Shown: positions 54,771 to 64,000, numbered from the stretch's first letter. The stretch: 64,000 nt of DNA from Undibacterium sp. YM2 (GCF_009937975.1 NZ_AP018441.1:5828001-5892000), one strand, 5' to 3'. Notes: generated by a model from the sequence alone, not told the origin. A program made the numbers and translations.

Positions 54771-57173
54771 TCAGAACTTTTTCCAGAGTTTCAGGAAGTA
54801 AGAAGCACCACCGAGACCAAACTGTACGCTGTCATAGTAGAAACCATTGTCGGTTTCATTCGGGTCCTGACGAGTCGGTTTGACGTTGAACACATTATTG
54901 CCGCCTATGGTCAGCTTGGTGGTGTCATTGAAGGCATAAGTCAGAGCCACGTCTGCCGAGGTTTTAGGTTCGTAATAGGCATTTGGTACACCAGCGGCTG
55001 TGCCTGAGAAAGTACCCAGGGTTTGTGAGCCGTAATGGATGACCTTGAACTCGCCTGCCCATGGCCCCTGCTCATAATTGAAGGCCAGAGTGGCTTTCAT
55101 TCTTGGGCCGCCTTGCTCTATGAAAAGGCGCTCACGTTCAGACAGCAAGACATCTTCATAGCCTTTCAGGGATGCCGGAGCCTGTACCTTGGTGACTTCA
55201 GTCTTGCTGTAGTTCAAACCCAGATAAGTCGATAATTTGCCCGCACCCAGATTGGTTTTATGGGATGCCGTCAAATCCAGTCCCTGGGTCTTGGTATTGA
55301 TGGAATTGACAAAGAACTGTGCCTGACCCACACCCAGTGCTTGCAGAGTAGTACCCAGAGCAGGGTAATTGTCAGCATCAAAACGACCTGACAAGACGAT
55401 GCGGTCAGCGATGTCTATGCGGTACAAATCGGCTGTCATGGCAAATGCACTATTCGGTTTGAAAGTCAGGCCGAATGTGTAGTTTTTCGAAGTTTCATCT
55501 TTCAGTTTAGGTATGCCTGCGGCATTCGCCACTGCACCGCCATTCGGTGCCAGTACGACGTCCATAGGCTTGCCGCTGATGAAGTCGGTAAAGGTGGAAG
55601 AGAAATACACTTGTTGCAGCGACGGTGCGCGGAAGCCTGTGCTGATGGAACCGCGCATCAGGACATCATCAGACACCTTGTAACTGCCTGCCAGTTTGCC
55701 AGTCAGGGTAGAACCAAAGTCGCTATAACGCTCGCCACGGACCGCTGTCTGCAGCTTGAAGAGTTTGGTGACGTCGGTTTCTACATCGACATAGGCAGCG
55801 ACACTGTTCCTGTTCTTGTCGGTACGGTCACCAGGCTGGAAGCCGGGGAAGCCCTGGCTACCGGCATTACCACCAAAACCCAGACCATCAACATCATTGT
55901 AAGAGCCTGGTTCACCAGCGTTAATTTTGTAGTTTTCACGACGGTATTCAGCACCGAAGGCGACGTTGACGCCATTCATGAAGCCATCAAAGAAGCGGCT
56001 GAAGTCCAGATTGGTCGTCGCTTGCGAGAAAGAAAAACCACCGGCATTAAAACTGCTGGGGCTGATACCCTTGCCACCGGCCAGCAAGTCCTTGTTGGCG
56101 ATGGAGGCGTTCAGGGTATTGCTGATGTTGTATTTGAGTTCGTTGAAACCATAGGTCTGCGACAGGTCAGCACGCCATTCGCCGATATCCCATTTATAGC
56201 CTACGGTGCCATAGATGTCATTGATATCGCCATTGATGTAGGGTACAAAGCCATTCGGATACATGGCAGCAGAATTGCGGGAAGGGATGTCGTCAGAACC
56301 TATACCACCGCGTGCCCAGGCAGCAGAAGATGCCTTACGTTGTTGTGTACCCAGGGTGAAATACAGTTTGTCATTGCCGCCGTTGGGTACTTCACCGTTA
56401 AGGTAAACGGTAGGGCCAGTGACCTTGGTGTCGCCAATAGTACGTGGGTTACCTGGGTCAGCGCGATTCGAGCGGCCACGGTCGGTATATTCCACCGTGA
56501 TGCCCAATACGCCTTTTTCACCGAGGGCGATACCGCAATAGGCGGATGGCAGATAGTTTTTACCATCGCCGACAGAGTACTGGCTGTAACCAAAACTGGC
56601 TTCGCAACCGAGGTTTTTCTTGAGGGTGATGTCCATGACACCGGCAATCGCGTCAGAGCCGTACTGGGCGGCTGCACCATCGCGCAAGACTTGCACATTG
56701 CTGATGGCCATGACGGGTATCGCATTCAGGTCAGTACCGGTATTACCACGGTTGCGGGCGCCAAACAGGTTAACCAGCGATACCGTGTGACGACGCTTGC
56801 CGTTCACCAGTACCAGGGTCTGGTCTGAACCCAGGCCACGCAAGGCAGCAGAATCCACCAGATCGGCACCATCAGCACCGGTCTGGCGGGTGGAATTGAA
56901 GGAAGGCGAGATATTGGCCAAAGTCTGTGCCAGGTCAAACTGACCACCCTGCTCTGCTGCTTTGGATACCGAGATAAAATCCACAGGCAGTGGCGTATTG
57001 GTGGCGCTGGTATTGGCACGGCGCGAACCAACGATGGTCATGGTTTGTATGGCTGGGTCTGTGGCTTTTTCTGCTGCGGGAGCAGTTTGCGCACTCACCA
57101 TGGCGGGAGTGAAAACAGTTGCTGCACTTGCACCATACAGGGCAAGTAAAATCGCTTTGCGCATCTTACTCAT
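54771..57173 (-). CDS. TonB-dependent outer-membrane receptor
   Basis: An 800-residue active-transport porin. Signal peptide MSKMRKAILLALYGASAATV to VSAQ, a possible TonB box near the start of the mature chain (IQTMTIVG), a plug domain (about 50-180) with ALRGLGSDQTLVLVNGKRRH and VQVLRDGAAAQYGSDAIAGV, then the barrel ending in KKF with the C-terminal aromatic. The plug resembles the large group of receptors for siderophores, sugars or other compounds; the cargo is not known. GGAG is nine bases before ATG 57173; the longer frame to 57239 is rejected. It is a single gene with its own terminator. Confidence 0.92.
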   Translation of the reverse strand: MSKMRKAILLALYGASAATVFTPAMVSAQTAPAAEKATDPAIQTMTIVGSRRANTSATNTPLPVDFISVSKAAEQGGQFDLAQTLANISPSFNSTRQTGADGADLVDSAALRGLGSDQTLVLVNGKRRHTVSLVNLFGARNRGNTGTDLNAIPVMAISNVQVLRDGAAAQYGSDAIAGVMDITLKKNLGCEASFGYSQYSVGDGKNYLPSAYCGIALGEKGVLGITVEYTDRGRSNRADPGNPRTIGDTKVTGPTVYLNGEVPNGGNDKLYFTLGTQQRKASSAAWARGGIGSDDIPSRNSAAMYPNGFVPYINGDINDIYGTVGYKWDIGEWRADLSQTYGFNELKYNISNTLNASIANKDLLAGGKGISPSSFNAGGFSFSQATTNLDFSRFFDGFMNGVNVAFGAEYRRENYKINAGEPGSYNDVDGLGFGGNAGSQGFPGFQPGDRTDKNRNSVAAYVDVETDVTKLFKLQTAVRGERYSDFGSTLTGKLAGSYKVSDDVLMRGSISTGFRAPSLQQVYFSSTFTDFISGKPMDVVLAPNGGAVANAAGIPKLKDETSKNYTFGLTFKPNSAFAMTADLYRIDIADRIVLSGRFDADNYPALGTTLQALGVGQAQFFVNSINTKTQGLDLTASHKTNLGAGKLSTYLGLNYSKTEVTKVQAPASLKGYEDVLLSERERLFIEQGGPRMKATLAFNYEQGPWAGEFKVIHYGSQTLGTFSGTAAGVPNAYYEPKTSADVALTYAFNDTTKLTIGGNNVFNVKPTRQDPNETDNGFYYDSVQFGLGGASYFLKLWKKF

Positions 57174-57337
57174 AACAAACTTCTCCAAGAATATATAGAA
57201 AACCTTAACTGGTATGCCCAGAAGTATGGTTGTCGACATATTAGAGTGTCAATTATTGTGCTATGCAGTGTGGCATTTTTGTGTAAATTGTATAGACGTA
57301 TTTCGAATTTGGGGCGGATACGCAGAATTGCATAACC

Positions 57338-58144
57338 TTATTGCACAGACAATTGCTTCAGGTATTGCAAACCTGCAATTGCCCTGCTGCCATACCATGA
57401 CAGCATTTCACCATCGACCAGTTGCACTGGCAGGCCCAGCTGCTTCTCCAGCGCATCAACATGGCTTTCAGTAAAGCGGTAAGGTTCGGTAGACAGCAAA
57501 ACCCTGTCGATGGGATGCTGCATTGCACTAGTCCACTGAAAACCCGGGTAACGCAAGATGCTGTTGGGTGGCGACCAGGTTTGCCAGCCTATCAGCGCCA
57601 GCATGGCGGCGATGTAGGTGTCGCGGCTGACGGTCATCCACGGGTCTTGCCAGATGCAGTAGACGACTTGCTGAGAACTGGCCGGTGCAGGGTCCAGGGC
57701 AGCATAGGCAGTTTCAAACTGGTTACACAACTCCTGCGCTCTTTCCTGCGCAGCAAATATGCCACCCAGCAATTGATACAAGGCCAGATTGTCACGTGGC
57801 ACCAGTGGGTGAGTGACGATGACATGGGGAATGAATTTTGCCAGCGCTTCTACTGTTGGTTTTTCATTTTCATCAATATTGACGATGAGGTGGGTAGGCG
57901 CCAGCTTACGGATTTTTTCTATATTCACATCCTTGGTGCCGCCTATCTTGGGGATAGTTTGCACTACGGACTTGGGATGTATGCAAAAACCGGTGCGGCC
58001 AACCAGACAAGGCGACAGCCCCAGCTCACAAACCAGTTCTGTGATGGAAGGCACCAGGCTGACGATACGCGGCTCAGCCGCAGCCCCGGCATTGACTACG
58101 TAGGGCTGATGCACGGTACCTAGCGCATCAATCAACATGCTCAT
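57338..58144 (-). CDS. BtuF-like cobalamin/metal-chelate-binding protein without signal peptide
   Basis: A 268-residue helical-backbone metal receptor of the BtuF/FhuD class: RIVSLVPSITELVCELGLSP and VVQTIPKIGGTKDVNIEKIR are the typical first lobe, and a long helix joins to the second lobe (VYCIWQDPWMTVSRDTYIAA). The family is periplasmic and hands ligand to an ABC importer, but here no signal peptide can be seen, so it is probably cytoplasmic. It overlaps the SDR gene by ATGA, so the two are translated together; no importer genes are nearby. Confidence 0.85.
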   Translation of the reverse strand: MSMLIDALGTVHQPYVVNAGAAAEPRIVSLVPSITELVCELGLSPCLVGRTGFCIHPKSVVQTIPKIGGTKDVNIEKIRKLAPTHLIVNIDENEKPTVEALAKFIPHVIVTHPLVPRDNLALYQLLGGIFAAQERAQELCNQFETAYAALDPAPASSQQVVYCIWQDPWMTVSRDTYIAAMLALIGWQTWSPPNSILRYPGFQWTSAMQHPIDRVLLSTEPYRFTESHVDALEKQLGLPVQLVDGEMLSWYGSRAIAGLQYLKQLSVQ

Positions 58145-58923
58145 GTCTGGTCTGCGGCACGCGGTTTGCGGCGTGCCCTGGCGAAAACTGCGTCGTACAG
58201 CCAGTTAGGCAAGATGCGCATTATCTTGGCGACCACGCCCATTTGCCAGGGGATCACGCGGTAAGTATTGCCGGCATCAATGGTCATTAGGGCAGAGGCA
58301 CAAAAGGCCTTGACCGGCATCAGGAAAGGCATGGGGTAAGGGTTGCCCTTGGTCATGGGCGTATCGATATAGCCCGGCGCAATCGTCACAACGCGTATGC
58401 CACTATCGCGCAATTCTACCCGCAGCGATTCGCAATAACTGATGACCGCCGCCTTGGATGCACAATACGCACCCGCCCCCGGCAAGCCACGTATGCCAGC
58501 GACGCTGCCTATGCCGACCAGACGGCAATCAACATTGTGCGCGTAAGTTTTCATGGCATTGATGAAAGGTGAAAAAGTCGCCACTGTTGCTATCAGATTG
58601 GTTTGCAAGACGCTGTCAAACACCTTGATGTCGCCTGCATATTCACTGAGCGTACCGACCGAAATACCGGCATTGGCGATGACGATATTGACTTGCCCAA
58701 CGGCTTGCATGAAATCATTGGCAGCCTTTGCCAGGGCCTCATGATCGGTGACATCCACGGCATAGATATGATGCTGGCCGGGATTAGGCAGGCTCTGCCG
58801 CAGTTCTTCCAGCACTTCCTGGCGGCGTGCCAGCAAGCCCAGGGTAACGCCTTGCTCAGCATACGCTCTGGCCAGCGCGGCACCTATGCCAGAAGATGCA
58901 CCAGTGATGAAGACTGTTTTCAT
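58141..58923 (-). CDS. Short-chain dehydrogenase/reductase
   Basis: A 260-residue NAD(P)-dependent oxidoreductase with the loop GASSGIG, NAG motif (IVIANAGISVG), catalytic Ser in GIGSVAGIRGLPGAG and Tyr-x3-Lys (YCASKAA). The C-terminus has a hydrophobic stretch followed by basic residues (FARARRKPRAA). A TTG lies at 58932, but ATG 58923 gives the usual family start MKTVFITGASSG. It overlaps the BtuF-like gene (ATGA) and is placed after dsbA, an order found in related betaproteobacteria. The substrate is unknown. Confidence 0.87.
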   Translation of the reverse strand: MKTVFITGASSGIGAALARAYAEQGVTLGLLARRQEVLEELRQSLPNPGQHHIYAVDVTDHEALAKAANDFMQAVGQVNIVIANAGISVGTLSEYAGDIKVFDSVLQTNLIATVATFSPFINAMKTYAHNVDCRLVGIGSVAGIRGLPGAGAYCASKAAVISYCESLRVELRDSGIRVVTIAPGYIDTPMTKGNPYPMPFLMPVKAFCASALMTIDAGNTYRVIPWQMGVVAKIMRILPNWLYDAVFARARRKPRAADQT

Positions 58924-58934
58924 GTTATCCAATG

Positions 58935-58958
58935 AAAAAGTCCGCCGGGATGGCGGAC
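58935..58958 (-). terminator. Intrinsic terminator of dsbA
   Basis: GTCCGCC (minus strand) pairs with GGCGGAC around ATCCC, followed by TTTTT. It lies 22 bases past the dsbA stop and ends 12 bases before the SDR start, so the SDR pair may depend on read-through or a promoter inside dsbA. Confidence 0.8.
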
Positions 58959-58979
58959 TATCTATAACTCTATTGCTAC

Positions 58980-59750
58980 TTATTTCTTTTTGGCTGCTGC
59001 CTTGGCTGAAGCCGCTGAACTGGCCGAAGCTGCAGAACTGGCTGAGGCTGCCGCAGGTGCCGCTGCTGGTGCGCCACTCTTCTCTTTTTGTATTTTGGCG
59101 ATCAGACTATCAAGCACCTGTATGACTGCGTGGTTCTGTATGTCTTCTGTCACCCTGGTCATGGTCGAGACGGCCAGCACTGGTGAAGTCACAAAACGGC
59201 CATCAATGGCAATCGACGGTACACCGTCGATCTGGTAGGCATTTGCCAGTTGGGTGGCACGGCTGAGCTTGCTGGTGATAGAGAAAGAATTGTAGATGTC
59301 GGAGAATTTTTGCTTGTCCAGGCCGGACTTGGCAACGAATTCCATGATGTTGGCATCTGTTTGCAAGCGGTTGCGATCAACATGGAAAGCGTTGAAAGCC
59401 TTCATATGGTATTCATCTGCCTTGCCCATGGCTTCCATGGTGAAGTAGAGTTTTTGCTGTGGTACCAGGTCATGGAAATTCACGTGGATGCGCTTGAAGG
59501 AGATATTGTCGCCCTGCTTCTTCACCCATTCTGCCAGCAAAGGTTCCAGCGCATAGCAATGCGGACAAAAATAGCCAAAGAATTCAATGACTTCAATTTT
59601 CTTGCCACTATCAACAGGTTGAGGGCGTTTCAAGACCTGATATTCAACGCCAGGCTGAGGTGCAGTCGGGCTGGCATTGACGGCACCAACCACGAGAGAC
59701 AGGCCAGCCAGCATGAACATGCGGCGTTTGATTTGACTGAAGAATTGCAT
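58980..59750 (-). CDS. dsbA: Thiol:disulfide interchange protein DsbA
   Basis: A 256-residue periplasmic oxidase that inserts disulfides into exported proteins. Signal peptide RRMFMLAGLSLVVGAV (cut near VNA), thioredoxin-fold active site CPHC (residues 62-65) in EFFGYFCPHCYALEP, an inserted helical domain, and the cis-proline loop GVPSIAIDGRFVTSP. AAGGA precedes ATG 59750. The last about 30 residues are an Ala/Ser-rich tail ending in KKK, coded by a short tandem DNA repeat (59005-59058), unusual for DsbA. It sits after the SPOR protein and argS, as in other betaproteobacteria. Its partner DsbB is not in the window. Confidence 0.92.
   Translation of the reverse strand: MQFFSQIKRRMFMLAGLSLVVGAVNASPTAPQPGVEYQVLKRPQPVDSGKKIEVIEFFGYFCPHCYALEPLLAEWVKKQGDNISFKRIHVNFHDLVPQQKLYFTMEAMGKADEYHMKAFNAFHVDRNRLQTDANIMEFVAKSGLDKQKFSDIYNSFSITSKLSRATQLANAYQIDGVPSIAIDGRFVTSPVLAVSTMTRVTEDIQNHAVIQVLDSLIAKIQKEKSGAPAAAPAAASASSAASASSAASAKAAAKKK
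59005..59058. repeat. 18-bp tandem repeat coding the DsbA tail
   Basis: Two near-identical 18-base units (GCTGAAGCCGCTGAACTG and GCCGAAGCTGCAGAACTG) and a partial third encode the Ala/Ser tail in the opposite direction. Such units can change copy number by slippage and would change tail length without a frameshift. Confidence 0.7.
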
Positions 59751-59811
59751 CACGTTTCCTTTATTGATCGCTTTTTGTACGCTCATTGCACGTTGATTAT
59801 TTACCGGTCTG

Positions 59812-60450
59812 TTATTTGACTGTGCGAACCACGGCAACATCCACACTATTCTCAGACAAGCGGGAACGGGTACGGTTCATTGTTTCGAGTTGGGTGTATG
59901 GGCCAAGGCGCACATGGTACATGGTGCCAGCGTCTGAATTTTTTTCCACAATACGTGCTTCAAAACCGATCAATGCCAGCTTGGCACGGCTGTTTTCTGC
60001 TGCCACCTGTTCCTTGAACGCACCAACCTGCAAAAAGTAAATATATTTTTCGTCAGTATTGTCGGCCTTGGCTGCAGCGGCAGCTTCTGCCCTCTCTGCT
60101 TTTTCGGCAGCTTTTTCTGCTGCCGTTTTTTCTGGCGGTTTGACTTCTACGGGTTTAACTGGCGGCGCTACTGTTTCAGCCGGTTTGCTGGCAGTCAGTT
60201 CCTTATTGGCCTCTTTGGCAGCATCCTTGTTGCCATACAGGGGCTTGTTAGGGTCCTGCAATTGCGTCAGCGGAACATCGGGTTTATCTGACTTGCCACC
60301 TTTATTGGTGAACGGCGTTGATGACTTGGTAATCACCATGGCCACGCCCACTGCAATAGCCAGACCGATTACCAGGCCGATGATGATGCCAGTCAGGGTG
60401 CTGCCGCGCTGGCTATTCTTTTGTTTTGGGGCGTTCTGTTGAGATTTCAT
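59812..60450 (-). CDS. SPOR-domain cell-division-type membrane protein
   Basis: A 212-residue bitopic protein: short basic cytoplasmic start, one membrane helix (about residues 19-41, STLTGIIIGLVIGLAIAVGV), a Pro/Lys/Ala-rich periplasmic linker (60-130) and a C-terminal SPOR domain (YIYFLQVGAFKEQVAAENSR, VRLGPYTQLETMNRTRSRL) that binds denuded peptidoglycan at division sites. The layout is FtsN-like. ATG 60450 is the natural start; the longer frame runs into argS. It lies between argS and dsbA. Confidence 0.9.
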   Translation of the reverse strand: MKSQQNAPKQKNSQRGSTLTGIIIGLVIGLAIAVGVAMVITKSSTPFTNKGGKSDKPDVPLTQLQDPNKPLYGNKDAAKEANKELTASKPAETVAPPVKPVEVKPPEKTAAEKAAEKAERAEAAAAAKADNTDEKYIYFLQVGAFKEQVAAENSRAKLALIGFEARIVEKNSDAGTMYHVRLGPYTQLETMNRTRSRLSENSVDVAVVRTVK

Positions 60451-60502
60451 GCGTCTCCGACGTGTTTTATGAGCTTGTTTGATTAGCTGAATATCTACTG
60501 GC

Positions 60503-62215
60503 TTACATCTTGTTAGGTGCGGATACACCTATCAATGCGAGACCATTACGCAAGACCTGGCGGGTTGCCAGCATCAGCGCCAACCTGGCCAGTTTGGTTG
60601 CTTCGTCATCCACCAATACCCGTTCGGCATTGTAATAGCTATGCAATTCACCTGCCAGATCACGCAGGTAAAAAGCAACCTGATGCGGGCCCAGTTCATC
60701 CAGAGCTTTTTCCAGGGCTTCAGGATACTCTGCCAGCTTGGCCAGCAAACTGGCTTCGCGCGGTGCGGTCAATGGTGACAGATCGACATTGGCCAGCGGT
60801 GCAAAAGCGGCTTCGTCCGTCGCATATTGCGCCAGTACCGAGCAGATACGGGCATGGGCATACTGTACGTAATACACCGGATTCTCATCTGAACGAGCGA
60901 GAGCGACATCGACATCAAACACGAATTCAGTATCCGCCTTGCGCGAAATCAGGAAGAAACGTACGGCATCACGGCCACGCTGTTCATCACCGCCGCCTGA
61001 CCATTCAATCAGATCACGCACGGTCACGTAAGAACCGGCACGCTTGGAGATCTTGACCTCGGCACCATCCTTCATGACGGTGACCATCTTGTGCAGGATA
61101 TAGTCGGGATAGCCTTGTGGTATACCTACATTCAAAGCCTGCAGGCCGCCACGTACACGGGCTATGGTGCCATGATGGTCACTGCCCTGTATATTGATGG
61201 CCTTGCGGTAACCACGCTCCCATTTGGTGACGTGATAAGCCACGTCCGGCACGAAATAGGTGTAAGTACCATCTGACTTTTTCATGACGCGGTCTTTGTC
61301 GTCACCATAGTCGGTCGTACGCAACCATAGTGCGCCATCCTGCTCATAGGTCTTGCCTGCCGCTTTAAGCGCAGCAACGGTGGTCTCTACCTTGTTGTCT
61401 TTGTACAGCGAAGTTTCAAGGTAGTAATTGTTAAACTTGACGCCAAAGGCCAGCAAGTCTGCGTCCTGCTCACGACGCAGGTAAGTCACACTGAACTGGC
61501 GTATGGATTCAATATCATCGACATTGCCACTGGCTGTGACGGGTGCGCAATCACCGGCAGAAACGGTTTGTTTCGCCAGGAAATCCTGTGCAATATCGGC
61601 GATGTAGTCGCCGTTATAGGCAGACTCTGGCCAGCCAGCCTCACCAGGCGCAAAGCCTTTGGCGCGCGCCTGTACTGACAAAGCCAGATTATTGATCTGT
61701 ACACCGGCGTCGTTATAGTAAAACTCGCGGCTGACATCGTAGCCTTGTGCATCCAGCAAAGCAGACAGGGCATCGCCCAGAGCGCCCTGGCGGCCATGGC
61801 CTACATGCAGAGGGCCAGTGGGATTGGCGGAAACAAATTCGACCACCACTTTTTCCCCTGCACCACGCTGGCTTTTGCCGAACTCGGCACCCTTTTGCAG
61901 GACAGTCGTAACCACAGCCTGCTTCGCAGATGCTGCAAGACGGATATTGATGAAGCCTGGACCGGCAATTTCCACGCTGGCAACCAGCGGGCTATTTTGT
62001 GCTTCTACTGCTGCAACAACAGACTGTGCCAGTTCGCGCGGATTCTTGCGCAACGGCTTGGCGATCTGCATGGCGATATTGCAAGCTGCATCACCATGGG
62101 AAGGATCACGCGGGCGCTCCAGTGCTATCGTAGGCTTGAGCTCGGAACCGGCCAAGATAGGTTCAACCGCATTCTGGAATAGTTTCAGTAATTCTTGTTT
62201 TTGTTCAGCTAGCAT
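60503..62215 (-). CDS. argS: Arginyl-tRNA synthetase
   Basis: A 570-residue class I synthetase that loads arginine onto tRNA. The N-terminal Arg_tRNA_synt_N domain is followed by the ATP-binding HIGH-type motif in [17 protein letters not shown], the KMSKS-like VKISKRAGS and the C-terminal anticodon-binding DALR domain ([20 protein letters not shown]). ATG 62215 is preferred to a TTG at 62224. It is the first gene of the argS - SPOR - dsbA order. All parts appear intact. Confidence 0.96.
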   Translation of the reverse strand: MLAEQKQELLKLFQNAVEPILAGSELKPTIALERPRDPSHGDAACNIAMQIAKPLRKNPRELAQSVVAAVEAQNSPLVASVEIAGPGFINIRLAASAKQAVVTTVLQKGAEFGKSQRGAGEKVVVEFVSANPTGPLHVGHGRQGALGDALSALLDAQGYDVSREFYYNDAGVQINNLALSVQARAKGFAPGEAGWPESAYNGDYIADIAQDFLAKQTVSAGDCAPVTASGNVDDIESIRQFSVTYLRREQDADLLAFGVKFNNYYLETSLYKDNKVETTVAALKAAGKTYEQDGALWLRTTDYGDDKDRVMKKSDGTYTYFVPDVAYHVTKWERGYRKAINIQGSDHHGTIARVRGGLQALNVGIPQGYPDYILHKMVTVMKDGAEVKISKRAGSYVTVRDLIEWSGGGDEQRGRDAVRFFLISRKADTEFVFDVDVALARSDENPVYYVQYAHARICSVLAQYATDEAAFAPLANVDLSPLTAPREASLLAKLAEYPEALEKALDELGPHQVAFYLRDLAGELHSYYNAERVLVDDEATKLARLALMLATRQVLRNGLALIGVSAPNKM

Positions 62216-62257
62216 GGCACGCAATTTTTATTGTATTTTGACAATAAATAAAATAAG

Positions 62258-62294
62258 GACAGGGGACATTATACTGTCTCACCCTGCCCCTGTC
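62258..62294. repeat. GACAGGGG/CCCCTGTC hairpin before argS
   Basis: A perfect 8-bp inverted repeat (62258-62265 and 62287-62294) with a 21-base gap lies between the stop of the small membrane-protein gene (62374) and the argS start. It has no T run. It could be a regulatory structure or a remnant of a repeat element. Confidence 0.35.
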
Positions 62295-62373
62295 TGAGAT
62301 GCCGCAAGCGAATCTTGCATCTTCTTGTTACGAATTACTACTCATCCTCCTGCTTTTGCTAGCCGATTGCCTT

Positions 62374-62904
62374 TTAAACCGTAGCAGAGCGGGTAAATAC
62401 TGTGCTGGAAGACATTGCTTGTTTGTACATGATCAGGACACGCAGCATTTTGCCAAGGAACAAACCGTTGAACAGGCCGAACAATGCAGTGCTGATAACA
62501 GCGAACAACATGTTGCTATGCAGGGCAGGATTCACGTGCAAAGCTACATTGACAACATACTTCATGACAAAGATGGACATCATCATGACCAGCGGGCCCC
62601 AGCTACCACGGTAAAACACGGTGCCCTTGTCAGCCAGGATACGCACGTTCTTGTCGCTGACCATGTTCCAGGACACTGCCGCACCTGCTGTCATGGTTGC
62701 CAGCCACGCTGCCAGTACCAGAGGATCAGCACCGAAGCCAGACAATATGCCTTGTACCGACAAGGCCAGCATGACCAGAGGAATGATGACCACTGCCCTG
62801 ACTGTCAGTTCGCGATCGACGCTGGACTTGATGCCACGGTAAGCCAGAAAGCCCAGGATTGCCCATACATACATTGGTGTGCCGCTGATGATTTGGTTCA
62901 ACAT
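62374..62904 (-). CDS. Hypothetical membrane protein, DUF6622-like
   Basis: A 176-residue protein with about five hydrophobic helices (near 8-25, 37-55, 60-80, 105-125 and 130-150), starting MLNQIISGTPMYVWAILGFL. The start TPMYVWAIL and the LTVRAVVIIPLVMLALS stretch recall the DUF6622 group, from memory only. It has a GGAG-type site before ATG. It lies between argS and the divergent rdgC gene. No function is known to me. Confidence 0.65.
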   Translation of the reverse strand: MLNQIISGTPMYVWAILGFLAYRGIKSSVDRELTVRAVVIIPLVMLALSVQGILSGFGADPLVLAAWLATMTAGAAVSWNMVSDKNVRILADKGTVFYRGSWGPLVMMMSIFVMKYVVNVALHVNPALHSNMLFAVISTALFGLFNGLFLGKMLRVLIMYKQAMSSSTVFTRSATV

Positions 62905-63111
62905 GATGATCTCCTTGAATACTGTTTAGTAGGGTTTAGCGTTATTTCGCCGGTTTGTTTTGCTGCGATGGAAGAAGTATTGCAAAGCTGATCTGCCATG
63001 TATGCCAGAAAGCGACGAAGCGTTGGTTCTTGCCGCGAAAGAGGTGTTTTTGGTCGTGAGTGGCCCAGCGCAGACGTGTAGAATGCTAGGTTTTCTTCGT
63101 CTGGATACGCT

Positions 63112-64000
63112 ATGTGGTTCAAGAATCTGCAAGTTTTTCGTCTGACAACTCCCTGGAAGATCACTGCTGAGGAGTTACATGCACAATTGTCACGTATTTC
63201 ATTTTCGCAATGCGCTTCGAATGAAATGCAAAGCCAGGGCTGGGCACCACCACGCAATAATGATCAACTGGTGCATTGCGTCAATCAGCAATTCCTGATC
63301 TCGCTGGCAACAGAAAAAAAACTGCTGCCCTCCAGCGTGATCAACCAGGTCACCAAGGCACGTGCGCTGGAAATAGAAGAAGAACAAGGCTTCGCACCTG
63401 GTCGCAAGGCCATGAAAGACTTGAAAGAGCGCATCACTGAAGAATTGTTGCCACGCGCCTTTGGCGTCAAGCGCAATACCAATGTGTGGATAGACCCGGT
63501 GAACCGCTGGCTGGTCATCGATGCTTCGAGCCCATCCAAGGCTGATGAAGTCATCAAGCTCTTGCTGAAATGCTGCGACAAGCTGCCACTGGAAGGCCTG
63601 CGTACCAAGACTTCCCCACAGGCAGCCATGACAGGTTGGCTGGCCGGCAACGAGGCTCCGAAGGGCTTCACTATCGACCAGGATACCGAACTCAAGTCTT
63701 CGACTGAAGACAAGGCCACCGTGCGCTATGTACGCTACACCCTGGAGCCGGATGATATCCAGAAGCATATTACTGCTGGCAAACAATGCACCAAGCTGGC
63801 CCTGACCTGGGATGACAAAGTCAGCTTTGTCCTGACCGACACATTGACAATCAAGCGCATCAAACCGCTGGATGTGCTTGATGAAAGCAAGGACAAGGGT
63901 AGTAATGAAGAAGAGCGCTTTGATGCAGACTTTGTGCTGATGACTGCGGAGCTGGCCAGTTTGCTCAGTGATGTGGTATTTGCGCTGGATGGTGAGATGG
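63112..64000 (+). CDS. rdgC: Recombination-associated protein RdgC (3' end beyond window)
   Basis: At least 296 residues, open to the window edge. RdgC forms a DNA-binding ring that limits RecA activity. Family features are the start MWFKNLQVFRLT, the GWAPPR motif, PSSVINQVTKARALEIEEEQ and GRKAMKDLKERITEELLPRA, then the second-lobe segment TSPQAAMTGWLAGNEAPKGF. The ATG at 63112 gives the standard RdgC start. The complete protein is usually about 300 residues, so only a few codons should be missing. It is divergent from the DUF6622-like gene. Confidence 0.95.
   Translation, partial: MWFKNLQVFRLTTPWKITAEELHAQLSRISFSQCASNEMQSQGWAPPRNNDQLVHCVNQQFLISLATEKKLLPSSVINQVTKARALEIEEEQGFAPGRKAMKDLKERITEELLPRAFGVKRNTNVWIDPVNRWLVIDASSPSKADEVIKLLLKCCDKLPLEGLRTKTSPQAAMTGWLAGNEAPKGFTIDQDTELKSSTEDKATVRYVRYTLEPDDIQKHITAGKQCTKLALTWDDKVSFVLTDTLTIKRIKPLDVLDESKDKGSNEEERFDADFVLMTAELASLLSDVVFALDGEM

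Noticed and set aside
55611..56828. A 405-residue plus-strand frame inside the TonB receptor gene
   Set aside because: It is antisense to a well-formed plug and barrel sequence, with no ribosome-binding site and no recognisable domain.

Overview
The window looks like a chromosomal segment of a Gram-negative betaproteobacterium of the order Burkholderiales, probably Oxalobacteraceae (an Undibacterium-like organism). This is inferred from the mix of genes (EgtBD, a Pil-Chp chemosensory operon, AceK, a liu leucine pathway, and the block argS - SPOR protein - dsbA), from protein style and from moderate GC content. No rRNA, tRNA, CRISPR, prophage or insertion sequence is visible. Most genes lie on the minus strand in long, tightly packed operons.

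Layout. 1-670: non-coding repeat-like DNA with several hairpins. 673-3178 (+): ergothioneine genes egtD and egtB plus a DUF427 protein. 3182-5316 (-): two membrane proteins, one with its ribosome-binding site in a perfect hairpin, and HMG-CoA lyase. 5411-10290: a lipid-desaturation module. A desaturase and a small membrane protein (-) lie behind a consensus sigma-54 promoter, and divergent from them are a multi-pass sensor kinase (frameshifted) and an NtrC-type regulator (+). 10312-19067 (-): a Pil-Chp chemosensory operon (PilG, PilH, PilI, PilJ, ChpA-like kinase, two CheW-like proteins), preceded by a cyclic-di-GMP-I (GEMM) riboswitch. 19355-20083: pdxJ.

20285-42050 (-): a large catabolic block for leucine/isovalerate. 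LiuR, a thioesterase, isovaleryl-CoA dehydrogenase, both methylcrotonyl-CoA carboxylase subunits, methylglutaconyl-CoA hydratase, a thiolase and another acyl-CoA dehydrogenase are interleaved with aceK, a serine/threonine dehydratase-like enzyme and the biotin operon bioAFDB. HMG-CoA lyase, the last pathway step, sits apart at 4402-5316. Two perfect palindromes near liuR are probable LiuR operators. An AT-richer insert (28.3-31.2 kb) with a repeat-bearing secreted protease and two related lipoproteins separates the carboxylase beta-subunit gene from the hydratase gene.

42218-48038: a metallo-beta-lactamase-fold protein, small enzymes, a glutaminyl cyclase, and an ECF sigma/anti-sigma pair next to a small secreted protein. 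48255-54528: a Pro/Ala-rich protein, a periplasmic GH13 amylase, aspartate-semialdehyde dehydrogenase behind a possible attenuator, an EamA transporter, a gene remnant and a lipoprotein. 54771-62904 (-): a TonB receptor, a BtuF-like protein, an SDR, DsbA, a SPOR protein, argS and a membrane protein. 63112-64000 (+): rdgC, cut by the window end.

Three genes (the sensor kinase, a CheW-like gene and the secreted protease) are each split by what fits the loss of one G in a G run. This may reflect homopolymer sequencing error rather than biology.
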